DNA of 64,000 nucleotides from Typhlomys cinereus (taxonomy: Eukaryota; Chordata; Mammalia; Rodentia; Platacanthomyidae): the NCBI GenBank assembly GCA_023101885.1, contig JALPQD010000006.1:16454085-16518084 (forward strand), given 5' to 3'. Of the stretch, positions 25,420-37,777 are shown piece after piece. Made by a program: the position numbers and the translations under genes. The notes below the pieces were generated by a model. It was not told where the DNA came from, did not search any database, and saw only the letters and a program-made list of their open reading frames with translations. Every line of letters begins with the position of its first letter. Positions within the stretch are counted from its first letter, which is position 1.

Positions 25420-26060
25420 ATCGTTGCATTTTGATGTCAACTTGACAGTTACAGACTGTTTGGGGGAAGCTGTGGAAGATTAATGGTTAGAATGGCCCCT
25501 GAACAACTCTGCAGGTACTTGAATGATTGCTGTGGAGAGCCCAGCCCACAGTGGGTGGTACTTTCCAGTGGTGGACCAGATAATAGGGGGTGCAAGGAAG
25601 AGGGACTTGCTCTTCCCTTATCCGGTGTCGACTTGCTGTGCAGTCCACTCTGTGTGCATCGTTCACCTTTAGAGCATCTGGTCTTCTTGGTTGCTGCTGC
25701 TGTTGCCTCCGTTCTTGGCTGACTTAGAGCTTCACCTCTTCCATCGCGTTGTTGCTGTTCCTGCTGCCTTTTGGGCCTGGTCTCTAGGCCTTGTTGCTGT
25801 TCGCTGTTTATCACTGAAATCAGAACCCAGCTGTTCTTCACCTAGGTGGAAACCCAGCGTCTTCAACCCTCCAGAGGAACAAAGACTTGAGACTGTCTGG
25901 GAATCTTTTGCATTTGTGGAACATTCCAGCCAGGAAAGAGGCTGCTGCAGGCGGCTGCCTTGAAGGACACTATTTTTATTGTGAGCTATTTTTTAATAAA
26001 CTTATTTATATATTACATTATATAGATTCTGTTTCTTCAGAGAACAATGACTAATAATAG
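25420..26060 (+). mobile_element. LTR-like interspersed repeat, long copy
   Basis: It starts with TTGATGTCAACTTGACAG and carries a GAGCCCAGCCCACAGTGGGTGG segment. It ends with AATAAACTTATTTATATA and then GATTCTGTTTCTTCAGAGAACAATGACTAATAATAG. The AATAAA near the 3' end and the GACTAATA-type terminus are what one expects of a MaLR/ERVL-type LTR. Open frames of 79-130 codons overlap it, including a Gln/Thr-rich minus-strand one, but they lie inside the repeat and are not genes. Minus-strand relatives are at 6.8 and 47.3 kb. The exact family is uncertain. Confidence 0.6.
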
Positions 26061-26104
26061 ATGCCAAAAAATAGTCTTTCATGATTTCAACCTCGATATT
26101 TTAT

Positions 26105-26125
26105 TTATTTTTATTTTTGGTTTTC

Positions 26126-26180
<55 letters not shown>

Positions 26181-26405
26181 TGAAAGACCACTGTATATAC
26201 CTGTGGAGACCCAACCATGACTTTAAAAATTACCCTGAATTGCTCTACCTTCTATTTGCTTTGAGCTGGAGTTCCCAGGCTTTGTTTTCCAAAGCTGGAG
26301 ATGCAAACTGCTACCATTTCAACCTGACGTTTTTACGTAGGATCTGGAATCAAAGCTCAGGTCTTGCCACTTGAAAGGCAGATCCCCACTCCGGTCCTTG
26401 CCTCT
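26105..26405 (-). mobile_element. Older composite SINE
   Basis: Antisense copy: a (TG)n run at 26128-26174, then the body (GACCACTGTATATACCTGTGGAGACCC, GAGCTGGAGTTCCCAGGC) and the head (TAGGATCTGGAATCAAAGCTCAGG, then CTTGAAAGGCAGATCC). It is the same family as the copies at 28.3 and 29.0 kb but more diverged. The head end is eroded and no clear duplication was found. Confidence 0.75.
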
Positions 26406-27017
26406 ATATTTCAAATAGAGAATGATGTGTAATTCATATGCATTTTAGCTGGCCAGGTAACTAAAGAACACATTAGTCTGCTATCAAAAATATAAAAAGT
26501 AAAAGAAAACAAAGTATCTCAGTCAGAGGCAAAGGAAAGGTTCCTGTGGCTCCTAGCACATAATAAGAAGTCCTTCAATTGGGGACAGTCAAGAGGACAA
26601 TCAAAGCATAGGAATGTCTAAGAGACAATTTGAAATACCTATATGTTGGGGAATAATATTTTTCTTTCTGACCTATCTCATCTCCTTTGTTGTTAATGTG
26701 ATTGATTGATTAATTGCTTTATATGTTTATTTTCTTCAAAAATGAGAGGGAACAACCTTTCACATGTGAAATAAATATTTAGAATAAAGACAGCTTGCCC
26801 AATTTCAGAGCCAAATATGAACCAGAAATCTAAGGTACAGGGAACACACACATATTGTTAACTTTGGGAATAGCTTTAGGCCTATGTAATTACGGGATAA
26901 AGAAAATTCAAAATTTTACTTATTTACTTAGAAACAGATTCTACTATACAACCCAGACTCATTTCGTTAAGTTTCAATCATCTGAGAAGCTTTTTTGCCA
27001 GCAATTTAAAAACCAAA
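26406..27017. other. Unassigned DNA
   Basis: No gene or nameable repeat. Confidence 0.45.
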
Positions 27018-27895
27018 CTTTAATTTAGGTACTTTTTTAATTATTATTACCGCTCATACAAACTTAACAGGTACACCAGTCCCTTCCCTCCCTCCACTTT
27101 CCCCCTCCCTTCCTGCTCCCCCTTTTTCTTCCCCCTCTCTCCCTATCTCCCAGTGCCTCCCTCCCCCCCCCCCGCCATCCCCAGAGCATCCTTTAATGTG
27201 CATGCCAAACTCTCCTCTGGATCTTCCTCTCTGATCAGGTGCAAGGACCCAGAGATGCATTTCCCAGAACACTTTCCAATTCTTAAGTAAACACAACTAC
27301 CTAAATTGAATCAGGAAGTTGTGAATTATTTAAATAGTCCTATAACATATGAGGAAATTGAGGAGGTAATCTCGAATCTTCCCACCAAAAATGTCCTAGA
27401 CCAGATGGATTCAGCACAGAGTTCTACCAGACATTTAAGGAGCTAATAACACCAATACTCCTTAAACTGTTCCCTCAAATAGCAAAGGAAGGAACACTAC
27501 CAAATTCCTTCTATGAAGCTAATATCATCTTAATCCCAAAACCTAATAAAGATACACTTAAAAAAGAAAACTATAGGCCGATCTCTCTGATGAACACAGA
27601 TGCAAAGATTCTCAACAAAGTCTTAGCAAATCAGATTCAAAAACATATCAAAAAGATTATCCACGGGGATCAAGTAGGCTTTCTCCCAGGGCACACAAGG
27701 TTGGTTCAACATATGCAAATCAATAAATGTAATTCACCATATAAACCAGTCCAAAGTTCTTGAACTAAAAATGAAATACCTTGGTATAAACCTAACCAAG
27801 GAAGTAAGAGACCTTTACAATGAAAACTTTAAAACCCTAAAGAAAGAAATTGCAGAAGATACCAGAAGATGGAAACACCTCTAATTTATGTACTT
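27018..27895 (-). mobile_element. L1 insertion with inverted 5' part (twin-primed)
   Basis: One insertion in two opposed pieces. Positions 27035-27274 are the antisense 3' end of the L1 family seen in full at 38.2-44.3 kb, including the C-rich antisense of its G-rich tract. Positions 27275-27878 are sense-strand ORF2 reverse-transcriptase sequence. They align with about 40786-41275 and then, after a jump near 27755 that skips roughly 515 bp, with about 41786-41900. The pair is bounded by a 15-of-17 matching duplication (27018-27034 and 27879-27895), so both pieces arrived in a single event. The element runs on the minus strand with its tail at the left. It is non-functional. Confidence 0.9.
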
Positions 27896-28255
27896 GAAAA
27901 GTGGTTTCTCCTCCTTTTCCTCTCTTCCACTATCTGTTTAATCTCCCCCTACTCTATCACAGACATGTACACATATTATAAAAACATGCTGAATAACATT
28001 CTACATATATTATGAGAAATAATAAATTATTTCTTCAAAAGAAGAACTTAGGAAATTCAATAGAAGAATGCACAGATGTGAAATCTTTTCCAGAAGGACA
28101 ATAAACAGCACTATAAGAAGCACAATAAATTATAATTCTATTTTGTTGGAAGAGGAAATGTTTTAAATGTGTCATAAAATAATATAAAGAAATACCTCTG
28201 AATAGACTATACATTACCTGAGTTATTATTCACTAATTTTATAGCAATAGGTGAT
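27896..28255. other. Unassigned DNA
   Basis: No gene or nameable repeat. Confidence 0.45.
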
Positions 28256-28270
28256 ATGATTGGGATTTTA

Positions 28271-28570
28271 AAATACTTTATTTATTTATTTTATGTGTGT
28301 GTGTGTGTCTATGTGTGTGTGTGTGTTTGTGTGTGTGTAAAAGACAGCGCTATAGCTCTCCGTGGAGGACCAAGGGTGACTTCTGAAATCATCCTGGTTT
28401 GCTTCTATCTCCTTCTTGCTTAGCTCTGGGATTTCCCAGGCTCCACCCACCAGGGCAGGAAGTGCAAGCTGTGGTGGTTTCCACCTGGTGTTTTTTACAT
28501 GGGATCTGGGATCTGAACTCAGGATCATCTGCTTGAGAGGGTCTTAACCCCTGAACCATCTCTCCAGCCC
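28271..28570 (-). mobile_element. Composite SINE, older subfamily
   Basis: Antisense copy with an A-rich tail complement (TTTATTTATTTATTTT), an interrupted (TG)n block at 28295-28338, the SINE body, and a complete ID-type head ending CCATCTCTCCAGCCC. It is flanked by a 13-of-15 matching target-site duplication (28256-28270 and 28571-28585). Confidence 0.88.
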
Positions 28571-28585
28571 ATGATCAGGATTTTA

Positions 28586-28958
28586 GATATTTTCTTGCTT
28601 ATCAAGGTCTAATGGGGGGAAATGGGTGAAGTAATGGTAGGTGTATGTGGAAAGAAAATAATAGTGAGCACAAGAGGTATAATGATGAACAGAGCAGACT
28701 TGATTTTGTGGTATAAGCAGCAAATCAATACTTTAGAATAATTTGGATAATATTTTGTTCTTCAAGTCTAGGAGGAAAGAATTCTATCTCTGTTATGTTA
28801 TCTTTTCCAGTTACTGCTACATAACAAATGAATCTGATCTAGAACTTACTAATAAATTGTTGCTATTGTTTATTCTGATCTCTTATATTAAGTCTGTAAC
28901 AGAAAATCTGGAGGAATCTATGTTGATGATAACAGCATAAGATTTACTTTACAGGATG
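28586..28958. other. Unassigned DNA
   Basis: No gene or nameable repeat. Confidence 0.45.
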
Positions 28959-28970
28959 AAAGTCTCATTT

Positions 28971-29019
28971 TCTACAATTTTTTTTATTTCTCCATATATA
29001 TGTGTGTGTGTGTGCATGC

Positions 29020-29079
<60 letters not shown>

Positions 29080-29326
29080 ATGCTGTATGTATCAAAAGGC
29101 ATTGATTTTGTGTTCCCATGGCAGCCCAAGGGTGACTTCGGGAATCACTCTGATTATACCATCACCTCTTTGTTTTGCTCTGGATTTTCCCAGGCTCTAC
29201 CTTCCAGGGCCAGATGTACATACAGGTCATTGTCATTTCCACCATGCAATGAGGGATTAGAATCTTAACTCTAGGCCTTCTGCTTGTAAGGCAGAGGTTT
29301 AAGCCCTGAGCCATCTCTCCAGCTTA
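28971..29326 (-). mobile_element. Composite SINE with long (TG)n
   Basis: Antisense copy: T-rich tail complement, a long (TG)n block at about 29001-29078, the older-type body, and an ID-type head ending GAGCCATCTCTCCAGC. It is flanked by a perfect 12-bp duplication, AAAGTCTCATTT, at 28959-28970 and 29327-29338. The Val/Cys-rich open frames over it come from the TG repeat. Confidence 0.9.
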
Positions 29327-29338
29327 AAAGTCTCATTT

Positions 29339-29825
29339 AAAATTTATTTACATTATTTCTCTTAAAACAGGACTCAGTTTCCAAAGACTCCAAGATTAAC
29401 TCCTTGCCCCTCTTTATTCCTCAATTCATGTCTACAAATTAGATGACCTCATTCCCCTTTATGGCTTTTAAAAGCAACCCATATCATTATAAAACTCAAA
29501 ATGATATTTTCAGTCTTTTCTATTTCTCTGACATTTCTATGTGGTTACTTAATAGTAATGCCAAATTCAGTCTGTCTAAAGTAGAATTACTGATTCTCAT
29601 TTTCTGTGTGATTCTACCCCAAGTGTAGCATCTATGTTGGCCAGTCCAAACTCTGAGAAATCATTGACCTTTTTAGGGTGCTTTACAACTGTTACCTTTG
29701 TGCCTTCTGTAGTCACCAAGTTGTTGATCAGACCCTAAAACAACAGAGGCTTTTGCTGTTGCTCTTATTGCTTCCTAGAAACTAATAGTCTGACTCTATT
29801 ACTGAAGAAAAAACACATATATGAA
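29339..29825. other. Unassigned DNA
   Basis: No gene or nameable repeat. Confidence 0.45.
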
Positions 29826-30080
29826 TGGTGGGTGAAGGGAGGGAAGTTGCCCTAAGCCAGGTACACCCACTGACATATGATTCATTCCCCAGAAAGTGCT
29901 AAGGCACATGTAATCAAAGGCAACCAAGATGAAATTAAGTGTGACATTTTTTGCAAAAAAAGACAAGAAAATTAGAAGGGAGACGACAGGGGAGAATAAG
30001 TGTTATAATGGGAAGAGGGAGGGAAATTAAGGTGTGAAAACTATAAAAATTTGTTATAATCAAGTAAAAACAGTATACTT
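29826..30080 (+). mobile_element. Old L1 3' UTR fragment
   Basis: It contains GGTACACCCACTGACATATGATTCATTCCCCAGAAAGTGCTAAGGCACATG, whose layout matches the segment at about 48160-48215. A purine-rich stretch (GGGAAGAGGGAGGGAAATTAAGG, about 30010-30032) and an A-rich tail follow. This is typical of older rodent L1 3' ends. The family is not the same as the young L1s at 38-52 kb. Confidence 0.5.
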
Positions 30081-30599
30081 TTTTAAAGTAACACATGAAC
30101 AATTGTATACAGATACCTCACAGATATTAGGTATCATCTGTATCTTAATGAAGTGATTTGATACAATTGAAAGAAATCAAATTTAAGCATCACAGTCCCA
30201 TCAATGGTAGACTTGACTGAGTAATACTAAGTGGTTCCAGCAGCTATTATCACCACTTCTCCTATGCTTGAGAACTGTAAGGATTCCTGAAAGTTACTGG
30301 ATTCATTAAACAGCTAATTACCATCCTGAGATTTCATTAATAATATAAAATGTAAATATAGTAGATGCGTGCCATATTTTTTCTAACTGATCAGTAACTA
30401 CCTTCTATTTATTTTGTAAGCCTATACTCTGTCAACTTCTCTTTTTTCCAGACATCTGAATCACTTCACTAACCAGAGATCTCTAGAGAGAACAATTCTG
30501 ACTTGAAGGTAGGAAAATGGTAAGACAGGAGTGTTACATGACAAGAACTCATGGCACTAAACATGCACAGTGAAGGGGCAGAGTAGATAGCATTCCAAT
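30081..30599. other. Unassigned DNA
   Basis: No gene or nameable repeat. Confidence 0.45.
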
Positions 30600-32060
30600 C
30601 TGATTTCCCTGCAATAATTTTCTTTTTTTTTTCCTCTCCTTTAATCTCCATTCTCATTCCTCCTCCTTTTCCCCTTATAACCCTTCACCTCCCCATCACA
30701 TTCCCTCTTATTTTCAAGTCTTTTTATTTGTGTGGTGCACTGTGCTTCATCTATTTTGTCTTTGATGTTATATGCCTGATGTGATTCATGTGCTAGCAAG
30801 TACTGTAGATCAATGGGCATGCCATTAATGAAAGCATCCTCCTTTTCTTCCCTGTCAGTATTAGTTCCCGTAAGTCTCTCAGGAAGGTGGAGAGCTTCTT
30901 GAGATCGTTCCCTTTTTCTGGTGAGATGTTGGCGGGAGAGTTCTAATGCAGCTTTGGTGAGTGAACAATATCAGCCAAGAAATCATGTGCACCACAGTCT
31001 TGTTGTGCCCAGGAGATAATGTCTGGACAACCACTGTTCCACCGCAGGCTCTTATAATTTTCCCATGCTCTCCATCAAGACATTCTCTGGGCCTTAGGGT
31101 AGGAATGGATATTTCTTAGATGTCCTGTTTAGGGCCAAGCGGTCTACAATCACTTTATACAGTGTGACCAGCTGTGTTTTTCCATAGTAAACACCTTTTG
31201 GTGCAGAAAGAGACTTCGAGGTTGAGTGATAAGTGCTCCTTCAGTCTATGGGTATAATGACACGTGTTTAAAAATCAGAGTGGTAGAGTGTTTTCATAGC
31301 TAAACTTCCATAGCCTGCTCTTCCCATGGGACCTACATCCTCTCCTTTCATAGGTTCTTATTCCAGTTGACAGTGTTCTTTATGAAGAATGGGCCTTAAA
31401 TCCAATTGGAAAGCCGTCGACTGCTTCTTTGATATTCATGCCACCGTTACATGGATGATCACCTCTTGCCATGATTACTGGTATTGCAAGTTGGAGATTT
31501 CACAAATTGATGAGACTTGTGATGGTTTTTCTCCTAGAATAGCTACAATATAGTACTCTCTAGTAGTATGGAAGCTATCCAACAAGGGGGAAGCTTCCAG
31601 ACCAGGTTCATCTTGTGTTTATGGTCCATGTTCAGTGATCTACATGGGAGGGAAACTAAGAGCAATGGCAAACTGCACTGTTGGGGAAGTCTTTGAGACT
31701 TCTCTATCAAACAATTTAATATGACATGCCTGTTACTTCTATTATTGTTTAATTGTTGCTGGATTCTATGTGGAACAGTCTAGGGCCTGATGTGTTTTGT
31801 CTTATCTTCCACTATCTGTGGTCCTCTGTACAAGGAGTATCCATTCTTATCCTTTTGTAATGTTAAAATTTCTTTTTGACATATTTATCTTACAGGAGGT
31901 TCCTATTTGGTTGAATTCCACATCATCAGGGTTTTTCTTTACCAACTCAGTTCCTCTATATGCTATCCCTTCATCTTTGCTTCTGGCTGAGGCTGGTTGT
32001 CTGCTGATTCTGCATAAGTCTTTTGACTTCTTCATTTGTAACTTAAAGAACTGAGTGATG
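30600..32060 (-). mobile_element. Probable long old L1 3' UTR, antisense
   Basis: The stretch opens with a pyrimidine-rich tract (CTTTTTTTTTTCCTCTCCTTT through CCCCTTATAACCCTTCACCTCCCC), as expected for the antisense of an L1 tail and purine-rich 3' UTR. It continues for about 1.4 kb in less AT-rich sequence than its surroundings, for example GTGCCCAGGAGATAATGTCTGG. This is consistent with an older L1 3' UTR. I could not align it with the young L1 copies here, so the call is tentative. Confidence 0.4.
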
Positions 32061-33039
32061 CATCAATGACCCTCAAATAATCACCTCCTTTATGTTTTAT
32101 ACTAACACTTTCCCATACCCCACACTCAGCCCTTTTGTTTTTACAGGCACCCTCAAAAGTTTGCTTAGACATTGTTTCCTTCAGCTAAAACCAGGACTCA
32201 AATTGAATGGCTGATATCTTAAAAATAAGTCAGGTGTCAGTATCATTTCCTAAAGATTTAAACCTACATTTTATATATGAGGGTGAATAAAAAATGCATA
32301 GTTATATACTTGAAACCTTTCAGCCATCATTTGAAGAACTGTCACTTGGCTACAATAGAACATGTTACCACCAACCTTTTTCCAAATTATTCTCTGACCC
32401 TGCTTCTCAGTAACCTCATGTCTTGAATCTCCAATTTTATGAATACTTAGCAACTTGGCCTATACTGTGTTGTGTCACCAGGCAGCACAAAAGCAGCTTC
32501 CACTTCTAGACCCCATGCAAAGGGAGAGGAGTTGATAATTTAATTGAACAAAATTTAGGACATTACTTGGCTGTCTTTAGTAGTGGGATTGCTGATCACA
32601 CAACTTGATATTATTAAGAAACAATGCTGGTTGTCTCTGGTCCTGAATCAAGGATCAATAGCTTCTCTAGATAATCTGCACCAGAATCCAGATAATTTTG
32701 TCTATTGAACCTGAAGATCTCTTGATAACTTGTTCAGACAAAGGCATCTGGGACAAGGCAGTGTTTATACATATAGAAATATAAATCCTTAATGATGTTC
32801 TAGCATATCTTTTACAATAGGGCTTGTACTTTAAGAAAAACAAACAGGATAGCTATCTACACGCATATATATATATATGATCTCATATTGAGCAATGTGA
32901 AGTTCACAGACCTCATTGCTGAGCCCATCTATTATAAGGAACCACCACCCTAGTTACATAGTAATTTATTATAACACTTGGAGCCCTGTACTGTTCTTGA
33001 TTGTTAATAGATTCCTGCTATTAATCTTTGAGCTCTATA
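32061..33039. other. Unassigned AT-rich DNA
   Basis: No gene or nameable repeat. A short ATATATATATAT patch is at about 32864-32878. Confidence 0.45.
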
Positions 33040-33135
33040 TAGTAAAGTATCTTATTACATTATTTATCTTTCTATACACTACACATTTAACAAGGCCTGG
33101 CATATATCAGTCACTTAATAAATGTATGTTCAAGC
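33040..33135 (+). mobile_element. L2/MIR-like 3' end fragment
   Basis: AACAAGGCCTGGCATATATCAGTCACTTAATAAATGTATG resembles the GCCTGGCACATAGTAGGTGCTCAATAAATG terminus shared by the old L2 and MIR elements. It is short and diverged. Confidence 0.45.
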
Positions 33136-34509
33136 AAAGAATACCTCATTCTTTTAAATCATTCCACATGCACATGGGTGACACTAGGCAGGTGTCTCAT
33201 TATCTTCCAATGCATATTTAATCGCCCTGTACTTCAAGGATCTTACCTGTGAAGAGGGCATATAAGCCTCCTCTTATTTACTAGGAAGTTGTGAGCACTG
33301 CATCTAAAAAAGCTACTAAAGGACACTCTACAAATGTCAAGAGGAACAACTGTGTTGATGAAATAATAACAATTTATATAATTTAGGTAAATACATATTC
33401 ACTTGTCTCCCTGGGCATTACAAGGAAGGGGAAAATAGGCATGGAATTATTCCAGAATAATCCTATTCATTCTACTAAACAAGAAGAACACTGTGAGTCA
33501 GAACCATACCCCATCTGCCTTCCAATAGCATCTCTTTCTTGGAGATTTGAGATATTGAGATACCTACCATATTCTCTAAATAAAGACTGAGAGAAATGAG
33601 GCAGATGAGTTGAGAAGTGCTATCATATCGCTGGGACAGGAGAGTAATTCTAAACAAAAACTAACTTGCCACACTGTTGCTTCTATATGGAATCTATGGA
33701 AATTTCATAATGCATAATTTGGTGTCATATCTACTACTTGTTGAGAAACTTTGAAAGATAAAGCATGTTCTCTTGATGTACAAGGCCTCACAGTAGGTCT
33801 AGAGTACTCAGCTGGAATACTGCATAGTAGGATATTCATTCCTACCATAACACTTGACAAATGATTACCAAAATGATTCATTAGATGAAACACGATATCC
33901 GGGCCTTTTGAATAAAGAACCACATAGGCCAGAGTTGTTGCTTTGCCTTCCCTTCTCTCCAGTCATGTGACAGTCCCCTGGCATTTCTGCAGCATGCACA
34001 AACAGGTTGCCAATTTTCTAATCTCAAGTAGGTGCATCCAGGAAATGGAAAAGATTCAGAATGTTCCTGCCCTCTTTGCCTACCAAAACACACCTGGGAG
34101 CACTAATTTTAGGCTCTCATCAGCTATGACAGCAAAGCTGTTGCATCAGTTAATTCATAATCAGCGAAGGGTGAGTGTGTTTATAGATGGCATGTTAGGA
34201 AGTAAAGGGGAAGCGTGGATAGCTTTTCACTTAAGTGTCATAATGGATTGGAGGATGGCTTCAGGGGAAGTAGTTTCAGTATTCATTTGTTCTTGAGGAA
34301 AGCTAAGTATCTCAGTGATTCTTTGAAATAATAGTATACCATCCCATCTATATCAAGATATTATAGATTTATAACAGTTTCATGATATTTACTATAAAAT
34401 GATTTTATCCAACAACACCAAGAGGAACAAGCCCTGAAAATCATTCAGCTATTGGGGATAAGAAAGAATCAATGGAAAAAATTGAACTCTTTCTCATTCC
34501 TACATGTAC
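33136..34509. other. Unassigned DNA
   Basis: No supported gene. A 117-codon plus-strand frame at 33943-34296 has no recognisable domain and is overlapped by an antisense frame of 70 codons. Confidence 0.4.
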
Positions 34510-34620
34510 AAATTTGGTAAACTATTTACCCAAATCTTAATTTTCTCATTTTTTAGAGTGAAAATAGAAAGCAATAACTTCCATATTGTTTTGCTTGGCC
34601 CACAGTAAACATATAAAAAC
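34510..34620 (+). mobile_element. MIR-like SINE fragment
   Basis: TAAACTATTTACCCAAATCTTAATTTTCTCATTTTTTAGAGTG is followed by GCAATAACTTCCATA and CTTGGCCCACAGTAAAC. This follows the sense MIR core and tail in order. It is heavily diverged. Confidence 0.4.
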
Positions 34621-35069
34621 ACTATGTTCCGTTCCCCACTAATGAATCTAATGATCATTTCCCTAAACTGAAGCCCAATACCTTCAGTTTACCATGTATG
34701 ACTTTCAAAGGTGTATTTGACTTTTATAAATTCACAAACATTTCACATAATTTACATCTCAATGTCTGGATCTGAGGTGCAGTGCATGTATTTAGTACTG
34801 AACATTGCAATCAAGTCAAGGCACCTTACTTAAGCTAACAAATGATTACCCTTCACTGGAGACCTATAATTCATCAATTTGTTTCTTACAGAATCAGAAA
34901 GGTGCAGGCTAAAGCAGTTCAGGGCATAAGAACTCAGAAAAAAAAATATCTTTACATGCTTCCTCAGTTGCTCTGGAGAAGAAACATGGCTTGTGTTTTT
35001 GTTAGCTGAACAATGTGGATTTACAGTCTCAGGGACTACCTCTATCTACCATATTTCCTGGTGAGTCGT
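34621..35069. other. Unassigned DNA
   Basis: No gene or nameable repeat. Confidence 0.45.
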
Positions 35070-35456
35070 TGCCATGGTTTGAATGTGAGTTTTCCTCCAC
35101 AGGCTCCTGTGTTTGCATCCTTAGTCATTTCTAATATTTGGGAAGGTTGTGGCAATTTTAGGAGGTGGAGTATTGCCGGAGGAAGACACATCACAAGGGG
35201 AGGTACTTGAAGTTGGTTAGCCCATCCTGCTTCCCCTACAGTCTGCTCTAATATTATGCTCTAGTAGTTTGCTGCTTGCTCTCTCTGCCTTCATGATATT
35301 TTCTGTGACTTGAACCTTCTCCAGTTTCTGCATTCCACACTGCCTTCTCTATAATAATGGACAGTATCTCCTCTCTGGAACCATAAGTCAAATAAATACC
35401 CCTTATCCCACCCTTAAGTTTCTTGTTTGTAAGGTGTTTCACAGCAGCAGAAACTA
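35070..35456 (+). mobile_element. MaLR-type LTR, interrupted by a SINE
   Basis: It begins TGCCATGGTTTGAATGTGAG, followed by a TTTAGGAGGTGGAG segment. Near the 3' end it has a poly-A signal in the context AAGTCAAATAAATACC and a GTTTCACAGCAGCAGAAACTA terminus. This is the layout of ERVL-MaLR LTRs. A composite SINE inserted at its 3' end (35457-35748), so the last bases, about 35763-35770 (AACTACAAC), may be the displaced LTR end. No internal retroviral sequence flanks it, so it is a solo LTR. Confidence 0.7.
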
Positions 35457-35748
35457 TTTTTTAAAATTTTTTTATTTATTATTTATTCAATTGTGCGTGT
35501 ATGCGTGTGTGCGCATGTGTGTATGTATATGTGTGTAGAACCACGACAAATTCGGGAACTACCATGGACCGCCTCCACCTCCTCCTTGTTTATTCTGCCC
35601 GGAGATTCACAGGCTTCGCCCTAGCAGGACCGGAAACGCAGGCCGCCCCCGCTTCCGCCTGGCGTCTATTTGTGGGGTCTAGGATCCGAATTCAGGACCT
35701 TCTGCCTGCAAGGCAGAGGCTTAACCCCTGAGCCACCTCTCCAGCCCC
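35457..35748 (-). mobile_element. ID-headed composite SINE, young copy
   Basis: Antisense copy: tail complement TTTATTTATTATTTATTCAATTG, a short degenerate (TG)n block, the young-type body with many CpG sites, and a complete head ending AACCCCTGAGCCACCTCTCCAGCCCC. It is flanked by a 13-of-14 matching duplication (35443-35456 and 35749-35762) made from the end of the MaLR LTR. The SINE is therefore younger than that LTR. Confidence 0.92.
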
Positions 35749-35770
35749 AGCAGGAGAAACTATAACTACA

Positions 35771-37774
35771 ACAGTTCTTCACATCAGGCTCATGAGTCAG
35801 AACATCATCAGAATTCTCAAGTATGTTAGAACTATGCTCTAGGGGAAGAGCATGGGAAAGATCACATGTGATAAGTAATACATTCTTCACTTGCTACCCA
35901 AAAGAAAGACCAAATATGACCTTTAGTGGCAGAAAGGTTAATCAGACAATTAGATTCATTTAAAGAGATCTTCAGTCAGGTTGTCCAGGGAAATTAGAGA
36001 ACAGCCAAGCTTTCGAGAATAGTTTCTAGTCGCCAAGGTCAGAAATACTTTAAATCATAATTAGCTGGCTCCATCTTTAAGAATTTATAGAAAATCATAG
36101 GCAAACTGAGATAGGAAAATGAAGAATTCATATTTGTCTTTAGAAGAGAGAGGAAATGAAGAGAAATGTTTGCCATGGGAACAATACTTAGCCTTGGTAG
36201 GAAACCGATTTAGTTATATTTTTTCTTTAGATAGTTACTATTTATTTCATAGTAACATCTCCGTGTCCAGAAGTGGAGTCAACTATTTAATGCTCATTTG
36301 GCAGTAACAAAGGTGGCTGACCTTGCTCATTAGTTAACTTGCTCATTTTCTAAAGGACCTCCTAATTCTATCTCACATGGAGTTCTAGGAAGACTGAGTA
36401 ATCTTTTTTTCCTTCTATATGATCCAGTGTGAGCAGAGGTGATCATGAGAAATATAACTGACTATGAATGTTCAGTATGTAAGTAAACAGAAGTTTATTG
36501 AAAGCTTCTGGTTTGGCTTTTGGTTTTGAAAATTAAAGGAATAAATGATGACACAACTTCCTTTTTTTCTCCCTATTCCTTTCTGCTTTTGAAATTCAGA
36601 TTTCATGACAGGGGCTAAGTCTTTCTGAGATTATGAAGCAAAATTAAAAATAAAAAAACGAAAGGCCAAAGAATTAAAAAACATATCAGTTTTAATATCA
36701 TTGGCCTGATAAAACATGTCAACATTGCTGTTACTATATAAGAAAAATAAGCTTCTTATTTATATAGGTGACAGATTTTTGTTAATTATTACAAATAGCT
36801 TACTAAGTATACAGAGTATTTAGAGTTTTTGTGGATGCATTTGATGCGTTGTTTTCCTGAGAGACACAATTCTTTCAGAGTAGTGATGACTACATGTGAC
36901 CATTTGCCATGCTTCGTTAGCCCTTCTTGGAAGGGTATGGGAATCACTGAGGAAAAAAGAGCTTCACAGACTCTGAAAATTTGCTCATTAGCATTGTACT
37001 ATTTAAATTCAGTTATTGGTGGACAAAGAGGAAGAAAAGAAAGAGGAAGTTCTAGGACACACATAAAATAGGATGAGAGTTGGTGTTGGGGAAGGAGAAT
37101 AACACCAAATGAAAAAGATGCATGGGAAGCAAGCATGAAAAAAGCACTCCAACTATATGGACTAAAAGGAAATATGGAGTAATTTTCAAAGTGTTCTGTT
37201 CTTCTGATTTCTGGATCCTCATGTCCATTCTCTATCTTCTGCTGGCTTTCATCAAATGCATGTGTTTCCCTTTTCAATCTAGGTCTATTTACAGCTCTAA
37301 ATACTTGTTTGCTCAAAGTGCCTCAAGATTGTAATCATAAGCAACAATGATAGAGTTAAGAATGATAAGTGAATGCCAACTGATTTTTTAAAACAAAGTC
37401 TACCTTTGAGTCACTGTGAATGAAGACAAGCAATGGGATGGAGCACAGCTCAAATTCTCCTACTGGATATATTACACGCAAATCCTCACAATTTAAGGTG
37501 TAAGTAAACAAGTAGATTGCATGGAGCAGGTTGCTGCTAAATTGCTCATCTTGTTCCAGAGAAAATTACAGCAGAACACAGAATCAATTTTCTAATAAAA
37601 TACATACTCAAATCTGTTGCCATATATCTTACCAATAAAGTTGCTAGGTGGTATGGTAGAATACACAAACTTTTTATTGAAATTAATTATAACTATCATT
37701 TTTAAATATTGAGTAGGAAAGGGTTTGTGACTTTTCTAATTGAAAGACTCTTCTTCATTTGAAAAAAATACAGT
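35771..37774. other. Unassigned AT-rich DNA
   Basis: No gene or nameable repeat. Confidence 0.45.
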
Positions 37775-37777
37775 GAC

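Noticed and set aside
25449..25841. 130-codon minus-strand frame, Gln/Thr-rich, the longest apart from L1
   Set aside because: It lies wholly inside the LTR-like repeat at 25420-26060 and has overlapping frames on the other strand.
29000..29268. Cys/Val-rich open frames over (TG)n tracts (also at 1.5, 26.1, 38.0, 45.0, 48.4, 61.9 kb)
   Set aside because: They are translations of TG/CA microsatellites and SINE bodies, with no coding signal.
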